Shown here one piece after another: positions 1-7,050 of a DNA stretch of 40,167 bases (position 1 is its first letter; every line of letters starts with the position of its first letter). The notes beneath the pieces were generated by a model. It saw nothing but the letters and a program-made list of their open reading frames with translations, made no database searches and had not been told where the DNA came from. The stretch lies in the NCBI GenBank assembly GCA_900545135.1, contig UQXL01000025.1, positions 1 to 40,167 on the forward strand, in the 5' to 3' direction. Source of the stretch: an uncultured Eubacteriales bacterium. Its GTDB lineage: Bacteria; Bacillota; Clostridia; Peptostreptococcales; Anaerovoracaceae. A program made the position numbers and the translations under genes.

Positions 1-626
1 ACAAAGCGGTTCTTTCGCCTCCTGCCAGAGGTGTGTATGGACTGTGCGACCAGTTCCTTGCCGGTGCCCGTCTGTCCATAAATTAAAACAGTGGAATCGG
101 TTTCTGAAATGAGCCTTATCCGTTCTTTGATTTCTTCCATCTGCGGCGAGCAGGTGATTATATCGTCTATGGTATAAAGACGCAGATCGTCGCTGGAAAT
201 GCCTGAATTTGATCCCGAAGCGCTTCCCTGCGATTGCTTTGAAGAAACTGTTATGTCTTTGCGCTGAAAAGGATCTTCGACCCATCTGGTAATTTCGGCT
301 ACTCCTATGATTTTGTTGTTGTGCTTGATTGGTATGGTGGTATTAAGCCCGTTAAAAATCTGGTTAGTCTTGACGGCGCGCATGGACTGAAATTCGTTGT
401 ATATTGGCTGTCCGCTGCGCAGAACTCTGTAAATGCTGCTTGTTTCCTCCGTAAGATCGGGATAGAGGTCCAGAATATTCATTCCCAGAATGTTTTCTTC
501 CCGCAGCCGGTTCAGACGCGGCTGTATGTTGAAGTAATATTCGATATTGGCTTTGGTATTGGTTACTATAAGGGCGTCGATATAGTTGAATACATTAAGA
601 AGTTGTTCGACGTAACATCTTAGCAT
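1..626 (-). CDS. Sigma-54-dependent transcriptional activator, PAS-like sensor plus AAA+ domain (3' end missing)
   Basis: The gene runs off the window edge; the first 208 residues are present. Residues 1 to about 120 look like a PAS-type sensor (the stretch IIGVAEITRWVEDPFQRKD resembles the end of a PAS fold). A Ser/Gly/Gln-rich linker follows at about 127-147. The start of a sigma-54 interaction (AAA+) domain then appears, with Walker A GQTGTGKE at 184-191 followed by LVAQSIH. The family hydrolyses ATP to remodel sigma-54 RNA polymerase at -24/-12 promoters. The ATG at 626 has GGAG seven bases upstream. The neighbouring antiporter gene has a -24/-12 promoter, so it is the probable target (inference). 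The ligand is unknown, and the C-terminal HTH lies outside the window. Confidence 0.88.
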   Translation of the reverse strand, partial: MLRCYVEQLLNVFNYIDALIVTNTKANIEYYFNIQPRLNRLREENILGMNILDLYPDLTEETSSIYRVLRSGQPIYNEFQSMRAVKTNQIFNGLNTTIPIKHNNKIIGVAEITRWVEDPFQRKDITVSSKQSQGSASGSNSGISSDDLRLYTIDDIITCSPQMEEIKERIRLISETDSTVLIYGQTGTGKELVAQSIHTSGRRRKNRF

Positions 627-724
627 CCGTTATTTCTCCTTTGTTTTGCAGCGCCTACGGGGGGCGGAAAACGTGTAATACCCGCAAGGCTGAAAGCTGA
701 TTGATTTTTCAAGTCGCAGAAATA

Positions 725-753
725 ATTTTACCACGATTGTCTTTTTGTTTCAA
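725..753 (-). promoter_or_regulatory. Sigma-A-type promoter of the sigma-54 activator gene
   Basis: On the minus strand TTGAAA (748-753) and TAAAAT (725-730) are separated by exactly 17 bases. Transcription would start near 718 and give a leader of about 90 nt before the ATG at 626. Confidence 0.6.
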
Positions 754-865
754 CTTTTTTGGCCGCAGGGAAAACCGGGAAAAGACAGGAGCAGAAAAGG
801 CAGGGACGGACGGAGAAAAGTCAGGGGAAGGCGGATTTCACTGCGAGTTACACGGCCGCTGAAAA

Positions 866-938
866 GAAAAACCCCGCCCGCTGCGGATATGTACCGGAAA
901 TTGTGGATACATATTGCCTTGAAATTTTGGACGAGGTT
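866..938 (-). terminator. Probable intrinsic terminator after the antiporter gene
   Basis: Reading the minus strand, AACCTCGTCC (938-929) can pair with GGGCGGGGTT (from 879 downward), counting two G-U pairs, and is followed by TTTTTC. The loop contains a second inverted repeat, ATATGTA...TACATAT. The branched shape makes this less certain than a simple hairpin. Confidence 0.45.
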
Positions 939-969
939 TTTATGTTTACTTATTCTGAGCTAGAACAGA

Positions 970-2523
970 CTAGCTTTCAGCCGCCTGGCTGCTTTCTGCC
1001 GTTTTGACCGGCGGAAATCTTTTCATATCTATCTTATGCAGTATGAAGATTACGACGAACAGGATGACCGCAGAAAGCATCATACATGTCCAGTTGCCGA
1101 GGAAGCTTGTCAGCAGGAATCCAAGGGCTGAAACTATGGCGCAGACAACGCCGTAAGGAGCCTGAGTTTCAAAGTGGTCTATATGGTCGCAGGCAGCCCC
1201 CATCGAAGCCATAATCGTCGTATCGGAAATAGGCGAAATGTGGTCGCCGAAGAGGCCTCCGCTCACTACTGCGCCTATGGTGATAGGCAGCGAAACGTCC
1301 ATGGCAAGAGCCATAGGGAAAGCGATAGGCATCAGTATAGCCATAGTTCCCCAGGAAGTGCCGGTGGCCAGTGACATGACAGCACCAATTACGAACAGCA
1401 GGAACGGAAGCAGCAAAGGATTCAGGAAGTCGCTGGTTACCTGAACTAGATAATCAGCAGTTCCTATGGCTTTGCAGCCGTTGCCGAGAGCCCATGCCAG
1501 AACCAGAACCACCGACATGTACATCATGCCTTCCCAGCCTTTCTGCATAGTGCTCATACATTCCTTGAACGTCATGATTTTGTTTGCAACGCAGAGAATG
1601 ATGAGGAGGAAAGTGGCCAGCAGGAAGCCCCACATGATCGCTGTTCTCGTAACTGTTCCGTCTATAGGTTCAAACGGGAAGCCGTGCCTGAACATTTCAA
1701 AGAATATGACGAAGAGCAGCACCACGATAGGCGCAAGCATCGTGCTCATCTTAGGCTTTACGCCCTCAGGCAGAACGATTTTCTCAGTCTTTCTCATAGG
1801 AACAGAGCCGTCATTGAGCAGCTTGCCCTCGTATTTCGCACGGTTCTGCGCTTTCAGCATAGGACCGAAATCAAACTGTGTGATTGCCATATATCCGCAC
1901 ATTACCAAGGTTAGTACGGTATAGAAATTGAACGGCGCGGAAGAAACAAACAGCCCCCAGCTTGTCTCGTCGCTTATGGAGGACGCCTGAAGTTCCACGT
2001 CTATGAGCCCCATTATGTAGATGCCGAATCCGACGATCGGAATCAGCGCACATATAGGGGAAGTGGTGCAGTCCAGGATATATGCAAATTTTTCTCTGGA
2101 AACCTTGACTTTGTCTCCTACCTTTTCAAATATAGGTCCGACAATCAGGGAGTTGCCCAGGTCTGTGAACCAGATGAAAAGACCGCTGAGCCACATGGCT
2201 GTTTCGCACTTAGGCCTTGTATTGAGCCCTTTGGTCACCACATTGGTAAACGCGAGACCTCCTCCTGAACGGGTTATGAGTTCGGTGAATCCTCCGACAA
2301 CTATGAGCATAAGTATTGACTGTGCATTGGTAGAATCTGAAACGCTCGGAAAGATCCAGTCCTGCAATATAGTGATTCCGCTTTGATAAACGTTGCCTCC
2401 GCAGGCCATGGTTGCAGCCAGCAAAACTGAGATTACTAAAGAGATGATAACATCTTTCGTGTAGATGGCAAGACCTATGGCAAGCAAAGGTGGTATTAGG
2501 GACAAGATGCCTAATGATTCCAT
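970..2523 (-). CDS. Na+/H+ antiporter family (NhaC-like) membrane protein
   Basis: A 517-residue, very hydrophobic polytopic protein. It begins MESLGILSLIPPLLAIGLA and has about 11-12 membrane segments. Features of the Na_H_antiporter family (NhaC and relatives) include the polar, helix-breaking stretches GGGLAF near residue 100, LGNSLIVGP, and GDHISPISDTT near residue 430. Members exchange Na+ for H+ or for an organic acid or amine at the cytoplasmic membrane. The open frame extends to 2616, but the ATG at 2523 has GGAGAAATCTT directly upstream and is the better start. A sigma-54 promoter lies 60-75 bases upstream, and the sigma-54 activator gene is next door. The exchanged solute cannot be told from sequence; a substrate-induced organic-acid or amine exchanger is possible. 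Confidence 0.88.
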   Translation of the reverse strand: MESLGILSLIPPLLAIGLAIYTKDVIISLVISVLLAATMACGGNVYQSGITILQDWIFPSVSDSTNAQSILMLIVVGGFTELITRSGGGLAFTNVVTKGLNTRPKCETAMWLSGLFIWFTDLGNSLIVGPIFEKVGDKVKVSREKFAYILDCTTSPICALIPIVGFGIYIMGLIDVELQASSISDETSWGLFVSSAPFNFYTVLTLVMCGYMAITQFDFGPMLKAQNRAKYEGKLLNDGSVPMRKTEKIVLPEGVKPKMSTMLAPIVVLLFVIFFEMFRHGFPFEPIDGTVTRTAIMWGFLLATFLLIILCVANKIMTFKECMSTMQKGWEGMMYMSVVLVLAWALGNGCKAIGTADYLVQVTSDFLNPLLLPFLLFVIGAVMSLATGTSWGTMAILMPIAFPMALAMDVSLPITIGAVVSGGLFGDHISPISDTTIMASMGAACDHIDHFETQAPYGVVCAIVSALGFLLTSFLGNWTCMMLSAVILFVVIFILHKIDMKRFPPVKTAESSQAAES

Positions 2524-2582
2524 AAGATTTCTCCTTTCTTGTTTTATCAGAAACTGATAAGATATATTTGCAAGAGTATTCA

Positions 2583-2598
2583 TGCAAGAAAAATGCCA
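2583..2598 (-). promoter_or_regulatory. Sigma-54 (-24/-12) promoter of the antiporter gene
   Basis: Minus strand: TGGCATTTTTCTTGCA. It matches the TGGCAC-N5-TTGCA consensus except at the last base of the first box. The spacing is exact, with GG at 2596-2597 and GC at 2584-2585. The predicted start is near 2571 and gives a leader of about 48 nt. An 8-bp inverted repeat, TGCCAAAA (2594-2601) / TTTTGGCA (2624-2631), overlaps the -24 box and reaches upstream. Confidence 0.8.
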
Positions 2599-2719
2599 AA
2601 AAACATCAGCGCTCAAGGGACGCTTTTGGCATCAAAGTTGCATATATAATTTTGAGAATATATTTTATAATATAAAAGCATTCAAATATTAGGAACTTAA
2701 ATTAAGGAGAACATAAAAA

Positions 2720-3427
2720 ATGGAACTGGCGTTGTTTCTTTTGATAATCTTTTCGACAAATCTGATACAGGGCATAACCGGTTTTGCCGGCACTGTGCTG
2801 GCGATGCCGTTTGCAATCATGATCTACGGTATAGACGTGGCCAAACCGTCACTGACGATACTGGCGCTCCTTGCCGGGCTTTTGATTGCAGTGAGAGGCT
2901 ACAGGCATATAGTATGGAAAGAGTTTTTCAAAATCCTCGTCGTGATGTTCATCGGAGTTTTTATCGGCGAATACATATATTCGTTCCTTAAGACGGAGCT
3001 TCTTCTGCAGATTTTTTCAGTCTTTGTCATAGCAGTTGCGCTGATGGGACTGCTGGGAAAGAAGAACAGGGAACTGCCTGACTTGGCGCTTGACTTGATA
3101 CTGCTGCTGGCCGGCGTGATACATGGAATGTTCGTTTCCGGAGGTCCTCTGCTCATCGTCTATGCTGTCAAGAAGCTGCCGGAAAAGAACCAGTTCCGCA
3201 CGACAGTTTCCATGATCTGGGTCGCTCTTGATATCTATCTTATAATTAAACAGGCCATGGCCGGCTTGATGACCAATTTCACCTTGTCCGTCACGCTGTG
3301 GAGCGTCCCGGCACTGCTGATTGGTGTTTTTATCGGCAACCGCATGGCGGCCAAGATGTCTCAGGAAGCTTTTTTGAAACTATCGTATATACTGCTTATA
3401 ATATCGGGCGTGAGTCTGCTCGTGTAA
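2720..3427 (+). CDS. TauE/SafE (TSUP) family membrane permease
   Basis: A 235-residue polytopic membrane protein starting MELALFLLIIFSTNLIQG. The family hallmark NLIQGITGFAGTVLAMPFA near the N-terminus and the internal duplicate IHGMFVSGGPLLIVYAVKK (about 137-155) identify the TauE/SafE (TSUP) family. Members move sulfite, sulfoacetate, thiosulfate or other organic anions. Seven or eight membrane helices are visible, and the length is normal for the short members. AAGGAG lies 10 bases before the ATG. It is transcribed divergently from the NhaC-like gene, and no operon partner follows. The substrate cannot be assigned. Confidence 0.85.
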   Translation: MELALFLLIIFSTNLIQGITGFAGTVLAMPFAIMIYGIDVAKPSLTILALLAGLLIAVRGYRHIVWKEFFKILVVMFIGVFIGEYIYSFLKTELLLQIFSVFVIAVALMGLLGKKNRELPDLALDLILLLAGVIHGMFVSGGPLLIVYAVKKLPEKNQFRTTVSMIWVALDIYLIIKQAMAGLMTNFTLSVTLWSVPALLIGVFIGNRMAAKMSQEAFLKLSYILLIISGVSLLV

Positions 3428-3448
3428 CAGCGGGGTATGCTGTGGAAG

Positions 3449-3508
3449 GCTGACGGACAGCAGGGTGGAAATGCTGACAGCAAGCAGGGTGATAAGGCTG
3501 ACGACTGG
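3449..3508. repeat. Degenerate 24-nt tandem repeat downstream of the TSUP gene
   Basis: Two 24-nt units start at 3449 (GCTGACGGACAGCAGGGTGG) and 3473 (GCTGACAGCAAGCAGGGTGA). A third, partial GCTGAC unit starts at 3497. No gene is seen here. Confidence 0.55.
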
Positions 3509-3550
3509 TGTTCCTGATGGCTGATTTAGCTGCAACCGTGCGAGAATATG

Positions 3551-3579
3551 TTGAAATTTTAACAATTATATAGTAAAAT
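3551..3579 (+). promoter_or_regulatory. Promoter of the lipoprotein gene at 3666
   Basis: TTGAAA (3551-3556), a 17-base spacer, and TAAAAT (3574-3579). The start would lie near 3586, about 80 nt before the ATG. Confidence 0.6.
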
Positions 3580-3665
3580 CATACCATAAGATTATTACTC
3601 AGGCTTGATGGCTGACGGCACTCAGCTTTAATCAGGAGCGGTTCTCGGAAAGGAGTTGAGCTTTC

Positions 3666-4115
3666 ATGAAAAAGTATACCGCGGCGTTGTTAATGTCAGC
3701 TTTTTGTATGATCTTTTCGTCCTGTAATTTTACTTCAAGTACCGACGCTGACGATGTCGCCGCAGACATTTTAGCCGTTATTTCTGACTATTACCATGCC
3801 AAAGACATCTCAGGTTCCTTTGAAGATGCACTGCTTCTGGAGGAGGACATCGCATCGCGGCTTGGCGATGCAATAGAGGCTAAGCCTTTCATAGAGGCCA
3901 AAGAAAATTACACTATTGAAGTCAGGCTGATCGACTGTGATGCCAGAGATGATTCGGATATAATCCATTATGAATTTCAGGTTTTAACTGTCTTTAATTA
4001 CGTGGGTCGCGATTTTGATACGACCATCAGCGATGTTATCGAAGTTGATTACGATGCTGAAAAAAACAAAATAGTTGATATGTATGATCCATTACAAGTG
4101 AATATCGCCTCATAA
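3666..4115 (+). CDS. Acidic lipoprotein of unknown function
   Basis: A 149-residue protein. The N-terminal MKKYTAALLMSAFCMIFSSC is a lipoprotein signal peptide: basic start, hydrophobic core, and a lipobox-like FSSC with the lipidated Cys at residue 20. The mature part is short and strongly acidic (SSTDADDVAADILAVISDYY), with alternating beta-like segments toward the C-terminus. I do not recognise the domain. AAAGGAG lies about 10 bases before the ATG. The gene stands alone between its own promoter and a strong terminator. It is probably anchored on the outer face of the membrane. Confidence 0.75.
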   Translation: MKKYTAALLMSAFCMIFSSCNFTSSTDADDVAADILAVISDYYHAKDISGSFEDALLLEEDIASRLGDAIEAKPFIEAKENYTIEVRLIDCDARDDSDIIHYEFQVLTVFNYVGRDFDTTISDVIEVDYDAEKNKIVDMYDPLQVNIAS

Positions 4116-4171
4116 GACGCAAAGCTCCTGATTTTATCGGGAGGGTCTTGGGGTGTTGGGCAAAAATCTAA

Positions 4172-4204
4172 AAACCGTGGAATTTATCATTCCACGGTTT
4201 TTTT
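4172..4204. terminator. Bidirectional intrinsic terminator (lipoprotein gene / tRNA-Ala)
   Basis: A perfect 11-bp stem, AAACCGTGGAA / TTCCACGGTTT, encloses a 7-base loop, with T-runs on both strands. It ends the lipoprotein transcript on the plus strand. On the minus strand it lies immediately after the CCA end of the tRNA. Confidence 0.9.
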
Positions 4205-4279
4205 GGTGGACCCGAAGAGGATCGAACTCTCGACCTCTGCGTTGCGAACGCAGCGCTCTCCCAGCTGAGCTACGGGCCC
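4204..4279 (-). tRNA. tRNA-Ala (anticodon CGC)
   Basis: A complete 76-nt cloverleaf on the minus strand from GGGCCCG (4279) to an encoded CCA (4204). The D arm contains AGCTCAGCTGGGAGAGC and the T loop is GTTCGATCC. The anticodon stem CTGCG/CGCAG encloses TTCGCAA, giving anticodon CGC (codon GCG). The acceptor carries the G3-U70 pair that marks alanine tRNAs, which agrees with the anticodon. Confidence 0.97.
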
Positions 4280-4325
4280 GGGTTTCATCTCTTTAGCTTT
4301 TGGCATCTCTGCATGGGACCTTTTA

Positions 4326-4354
4326 AGTTTATCCCTTTTTTACATTTAAGTCAA
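4326..4354 (-). promoter_or_regulatory. Promoter of tRNA-Ala
   Basis: Minus strand: TTGACT (4349-4354), a 17-base spacer, and TAAACT (4326-4331). The predicted start near 4319 lies about 40 nt before the tRNA 5' end. Confidence 0.75.
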
Positions 4355-4588
4355 TATATATACGACCATTTTTTACATGAGAATGTTTTCGGGGCTTTGC
4401 ACGATGTCTGTGGGAATCGCGTTCCTTGAACACTGCGCGATGTGCCTTTGAATTACACGGCGTTCCGCGCTCGGCGTGGTTCTCATGATGCGCCAGCTGC
4501 TCGCATTTGCATTGCTCGAGATGCTGTCCGTAGACGATGTTCAAGTGCTGCCTGAGATGATGCCCGGAGACGCTGCCTCCGCCAAAAG

Positions 4589-4658
4589 ACGACCAATTAC
4601 GCCGTAAAAACGACCAATCACGCTAAAATCGCCGGGGGGGGGGTACTTTTGATATAAT
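4589..4658 (+). promoter_or_regulatory. Putative regulated promoter with 21-bp-spaced direct repeats and a G10 tract
   Basis: TGATATAAT (4650-4658) is a perfect extended -10 box. No good -35 hexamer exists at 16-18 bp. The spacer region is instead occupied by ten consecutive G (4634-4643). Upstream, ACGACCAATTACGC (4589-4602) and ACGACCAATCACGC (4610-4623) are direct repeats two helical turns apart, as expected for an activator bound in tandem on one face. The activator role is inference. Confidence 0.45.
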
Positions 4659-4722
4659 TCCCGCAGATTGTTTCATATATTTTGCGTATATTCTACGTAT
4701 ATCCCACGCGGAGGTGAGAAGC

Positions 4723-5067
4723 ATGCATTTGAGGAAGAAGATAACCTTTGACAAAGCCGCAAAATTCAATTACGAATTGGATTCCAACGAAAATCTGAAA
4801 GAAAGCCTTAAAAATCTTTCCCTACGGCAGGGAGAGATGAGCAGAACCAAATATCTCACTGAACTGCTGGAGCTTTTCAACAGAGAAGGCTTTGACCTGA
4901 CGATGAAAGAACTGGACATGCTGCTTTTGCTGCGGCAGAAAACGGATCAGATACTGCTCCGAAAAAGCAGCGCGGCGCTGTGGCTTGCCGTCATGCTGGC
5001 CGCGACCTTTGGCACAGCAGGAACTGCAGCGTACTCTAAAAGAAAAAGAAAGAATGGGGCAAATTAA
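4723..5067 (+). CDS. Small protein with C-terminal membrane segment, unknown function
   Basis: A 114-residue protein starting MHLRKKITFDKAAKFNYELD. The GTG at 4714 overlaps the ribosome binding site GGAGG, so the ATG at 4723 (8-base spacing) is preferred. The first 80 residues are charged and helical, and end in a leucine-rich segment (TMKELDMLLLLRQKTDQILL). A single membrane segment (about 84-102, LWLAVMLAATFGTAGTAAY) follows, then a basic tail KRKRKNGAN. The topology suggests a cytoplasmic helical domain anchored by its C-terminus. I do not recognise the family. The upstream promoter is unusual (G10 tract, tandem direct repeats). Confidence 0.65.
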   Translation: MHLRKKITFDKAAKFNYELDSNENLKESLKNLSLRQGEMSRTKYLTELLELFNREGFDLTMKELDMLLLLRQKTDQILLRKSSAALWLAVMLAATFGTAGTAAYSKRKRKNGAN

Positions 5068-5109
5068 CAGGACCGCAAAAGCTGCATAAAAAACAAATAA
5101 GACAAGCTC

Positions 5110-5138
5110 AAGGCGGGAACGTTTATCGTTCCCGCCTT
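5110..5138 (+). terminator. Strong hairpin downstream of the gene at 4723
   Basis: A perfect 12-bp stem, AAGGCGGGAACG / CGTTCCCGCCTT, encloses a 5-base loop. The following sequence (GTCATGTATT) is not a clean T-run, so termination efficiency is uncertain. The right arm forms part of a 24-nt tandem repeat. Confidence 0.55.
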
Positions 5139-5194
5139 GTCATGTATTATCGTTCTAGCTTTGTCATTTATTATCGTTCCCTCCTTGCCCATGT
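5123..5194 (+). repeat. Three tandem 24-nt repeats
   Basis: Units start at 5123, 5147 and 5171, each with TTATCGTTC followed by a variable CCGCC/TAGCT/CCTCC core and TTGTCATGTA or a variant. The first unit overlaps the right arm of the hairpin at 5110-5138. Confidence 0.75.
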
Positions 5195-5242
5195 ATCAAT
5201 CGCTGAGAAACCGGTCATACTATCTGAAAAGGAGGACGCGCG

Positions 5243-5677
5243 ATGATAGAACCTGATACGATAAGACTCCTGCGCGAATGTGACGCAGGGATAAAAATGG
5301 GAACTGACTCCATAGATGATGTGATGCCGCATGTCAAGAACCGCCGGCTGAAAAATCTGCTTAACGCCTGCAAGGACGAGCACAAAAACCTGGACAAAGA
5401 ATTGCAGCAGATGCTCGACGGATACGGCGACGAGGGAAAAGAACCGGGATTCATGGCCGAAACGATGTCGAAGATAAAGACAGGAATGAAGCTGCAGATG
5501 GACGACACGGACAACGCTGTGGCCAGCCTCATGACAGACGGCTGCAATATGGGTATCAAATCGCTGAGCAAATACCTGAATCAGTACGCTGCCGCCGACG
5601 AAAAGTCGAAAGATATAACAAAGAGACTGATAAATATCGAAAGCAGATTGGTCGAAGACATCAGAGATTTTCTGTAG
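5243..5677 (+). CDS. Ferritin-like four-helix protein, DUF2383-like
   Basis: A 144-residue, all-helical, soluble protein. It begins MIEPDTIRLLRECDAGIKMG and contains the metal-binding-like segment CKDEHKNLDKELQQML (about 43-58). Four long amphipathic helices without signal or membrane segments fit the ferritin-like DUF2383 type found in clostridia. In that reading the E and H of DEHKNLDKEL would sit at a di-metal site, but I cannot count all ligands with confidence. AAAGGAGG lies 8 bases before the ATG. It stands alone, with a terminator about 100 bases downstream. The role is unknown; metal or oxidative stress is possible. Confidence 0.65.
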   Translation: MIEPDTIRLLRECDAGIKMGTDSIDDVMPHVKNRRLKNLLNACKDEHKNLDKELQQMLDGYGDEGKEPGFMAETMSKIKTGMKLQMDDTDNAVASLMTDGCNMGIKSLSKYLNQYAAADEKSKDITKRLINIESRLVEDIRDFL

Positions 5678-5776
5678 GCAGGGGAGTTGGATGGAGAGCC
5701 GGAGGCGGTGGAGGCAACGAGCATCGCCGCCAGGGCTTTGCGAGTAGCTTTGAAAAGCATCATATAAAAAACATAC

Positions 5777-5822
5777 AAAATCACCAAAAACGCTGAGCGC
5801 GGGAAAGGTGATTTTATTTTTG
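5777..5822 (+). terminator. Intrinsic terminator after the ferritin-like gene
   Basis: A 9-bp perfect stem, AAAATCACC / GGTGATTTT, with a 21-base loop, followed by ATTTTTG. Confidence 0.75.
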
Positions 5823-5905
5823 CTCAAATGAGTTTTACAGGTGAAGTATATGCTGCACTTTAAAAAGTTTGCCGCTTAAAATTAGCATATATTGCCTCAT
5901 TGAGG

Positions 5906-5934
5906 TTGATTAAACCCATAAAAAATGTTAAAGT
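5906..5934 (+). promoter_or_regulatory. Probable promoter of the hydrolase gene
   Basis: TTGATT (5906-5911), a 17-base spacer, and TAAAGT (5929-5934). A start near 5941 leaves about 30 nt to the ATG at 5973. Confidence 0.45.
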
Positions 5935-5972
5935 AAAAGGGCAGGATGACAAAGCTTTCAGGAGGACCTTGC

Positions 5973-6899
5973 ATGAGACAAGAAATATTGACTCTATATT
6001 CCAAAAGCGATGGGCTGCCGCTGAGCGTTGCCAAATTTGCCCCGGATACAGATGCGGAGATCAAAGGTATAGTGCAGATATCCCACGGCATGGCAGAGCA
6101 CAAGGAGCGGTATTTTCCGTTTATGGAATATCTCGTGTCCAAAGGATATGCGGCTGTCATAAACGACCACAGAGGACATGGAGCCAGCGTCAAAAGCAAG
6201 GACGATCTGGGGTATTTCTACGATGAAAGCGGACGCTTTATCATGGAGGATCTGCATCAGATAACTCAGGATATAAAAGAGCATCTGCCCGGCAAACCCG
6301 TTTATCTGTTCGGGCACAGCATGGGTTCTATGGTGGTCCGCGATTACATCAAGAAGTATGACGATCAGATAGAAAAGCTGATAGTCTGCGGTTCTCCCAG
6401 CAAAAATCCGCTGATCGGAGCCGCCCTCGTACTGGTAGCTATCCAGAGAGCTTTCAAAGGAGACAGATACAGGAGCGATTTCATTCAGAATCTGGCTTTC
6501 GGATCGTATTCAAAGAACATAAAAGGCTCGGAACCGGTTTCTGCCAACGCATGGCTTTCAGTCAATGAAGACAACGTAAAAGAATATGATGCATGCGAAC
6601 TGTGCGGATATGTTTTTACACTGAATGGTTTCCGCAATCTCTTCACTCTGATGCGCAGCATATACTCTGCCGATGGATGGGCCGTAAACAATCCGAATTT
6701 GCCTATCATGTTTATCGCCGGAAGTGAAGACCCTGTGACCGTAAGCGAGGCCAAATGGAAAGAAAGTCAGGAATTCCTGCGAAAAATAGGATATACTAAT
6801 GTAAGCGGAAAGATGTATCAGGGGGCTCGTCATGAAATCCTCAACGAAGATATAAAGCAGGAAGTTTATGACGACATAGTAAGGTTTATGGAAGAATAA
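5973..6899 (+). CDS. Alpha/beta hydrolase, monoacylglycerol lipase / lysophospholipase type
   Basis: A 308-residue alpha/beta-fold serine hydrolase of the Hydrolase_4 (PldB / monoglyceride lipase) group. The oxyanion motif SHGMAEHKERYFPFMEYLV is at about 40-58, the nucleophile elbow GHSMGS (Ser near 115) follows FLYL-like beta strand residues, the acid sits in AGSEDPVTV, and the catalytic His in GARHEILNE near the C-terminus. Members release fatty acids from monoglycerides or lysophospholipids. No signal peptide is present, so it is cytoplasmic. The frame is open from 5946, but only the ATG at 5973 has AGGAGG at correct spacing. It is followed closely by a small membrane peptide gene and an EcsC-like gene, possibly co-transcribed. 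Confidence 0.88.
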   Translation: MRQEILTLYSKSDGLPLSVAKFAPDTDAEIKGIVQISHGMAEHKERYFPFMEYLVSKGYAAVINDHRGHGASVKSKDDLGYFYDESGRFIMEDLHQITQDIKEHLPGKPVYLFGHSMGSMVVRDYIKKYDDQIEKLIVCGSPSKNPLIGAALVLVAIQRAFKGDRYRSDFIQNLAFGSYSKNIKGSEPVSANAWLSVNEDNVKEYDACELCGYVFTLNGFRNLFTLMRSIYSADGWAVNNPNLPIMFIAGSEDPVTVSEAKWKESQEFLRKIGYTNVSGKMYQGARHEILNEDIKQEVYDDIVRFMEE

Positions 6900-6957
6900 A
6901 AGTTGACCATAAGCCCAGGCCGTGGTATATTTGAAAAAAGAAAAGGGGGACAAAACT

Positions 6958-7050
6958 ATGAAGAAGAGAATTTTACCTATAGCATTGATCGTTGCAGCAG
7001 TAGCAGTACTGTGGGCTTATAAAGGTGAAGAAAGTGAGTCTGTTCAATAA
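6958..7050 (+). CDS. 30-residue single-pass membrane peptide
   Basis: The reading frame MKKRILPIALIVAAVAVLWA plus YKGEESESVQ has a basic start, one membrane helix (about 5-20) and an acidic tail. AAAAGGGGGAC lies 8 bases before the ATG. Its 3' end overlaps the start of the EcsC-like gene by 17 bases in another frame, as in translationally coupled pairs. No homologue is known to me. The strong ribosome binding site and the clean membrane-peptide composition support expression. Confidence 0.6.
   Translation: MKKRILPIALIVAAVAVLWAYKGEESESVQ

Larger units (their letters stand above)
627..969. other. Intergenic region between activator and antiporter genes
   Basis: Both flanking genes are on the minus strand. 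The gap holds the activator promoter (725-753) and a possible antiporter terminator (866-938). Two short plus-strand frames here lack a ribosome binding site and protein-like composition, so I see no gene. Confidence 0.6.
4280..4722. other. 443-nt intergenic region between tRNA-Ala and the gene at 4723
   Basis: No gene is supported. A 71-codon minus frame (4329-4544) is His/Arg/Lys-rich with no ribosome binding site. Visible features are the tRNA promoter, two copies of GAGATG-N4-CCG-N-AGACG at 4518 and 4554, two direct repeats ACGACCAATTACGC / ACGACCAATCACGC at 4589 and 4610 (21 bp apart), a run of ten G (4634-4643), and an extended -10 box at 4650-4658. Confidence 0.65.

Noticed and set aside
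4329..4544. Minus-strand 71-codon His-rich frame
   Set aside because: It lacks a ribosome binding site and overlaps the tRNA promoter. Its composition is not protein-like.
5171..5827. Minus-strand 218-codon frame
   Set aside because: It is the antisense shadow of the ferritin-like gene at 5243-5677, which has a strong ribosome binding site.
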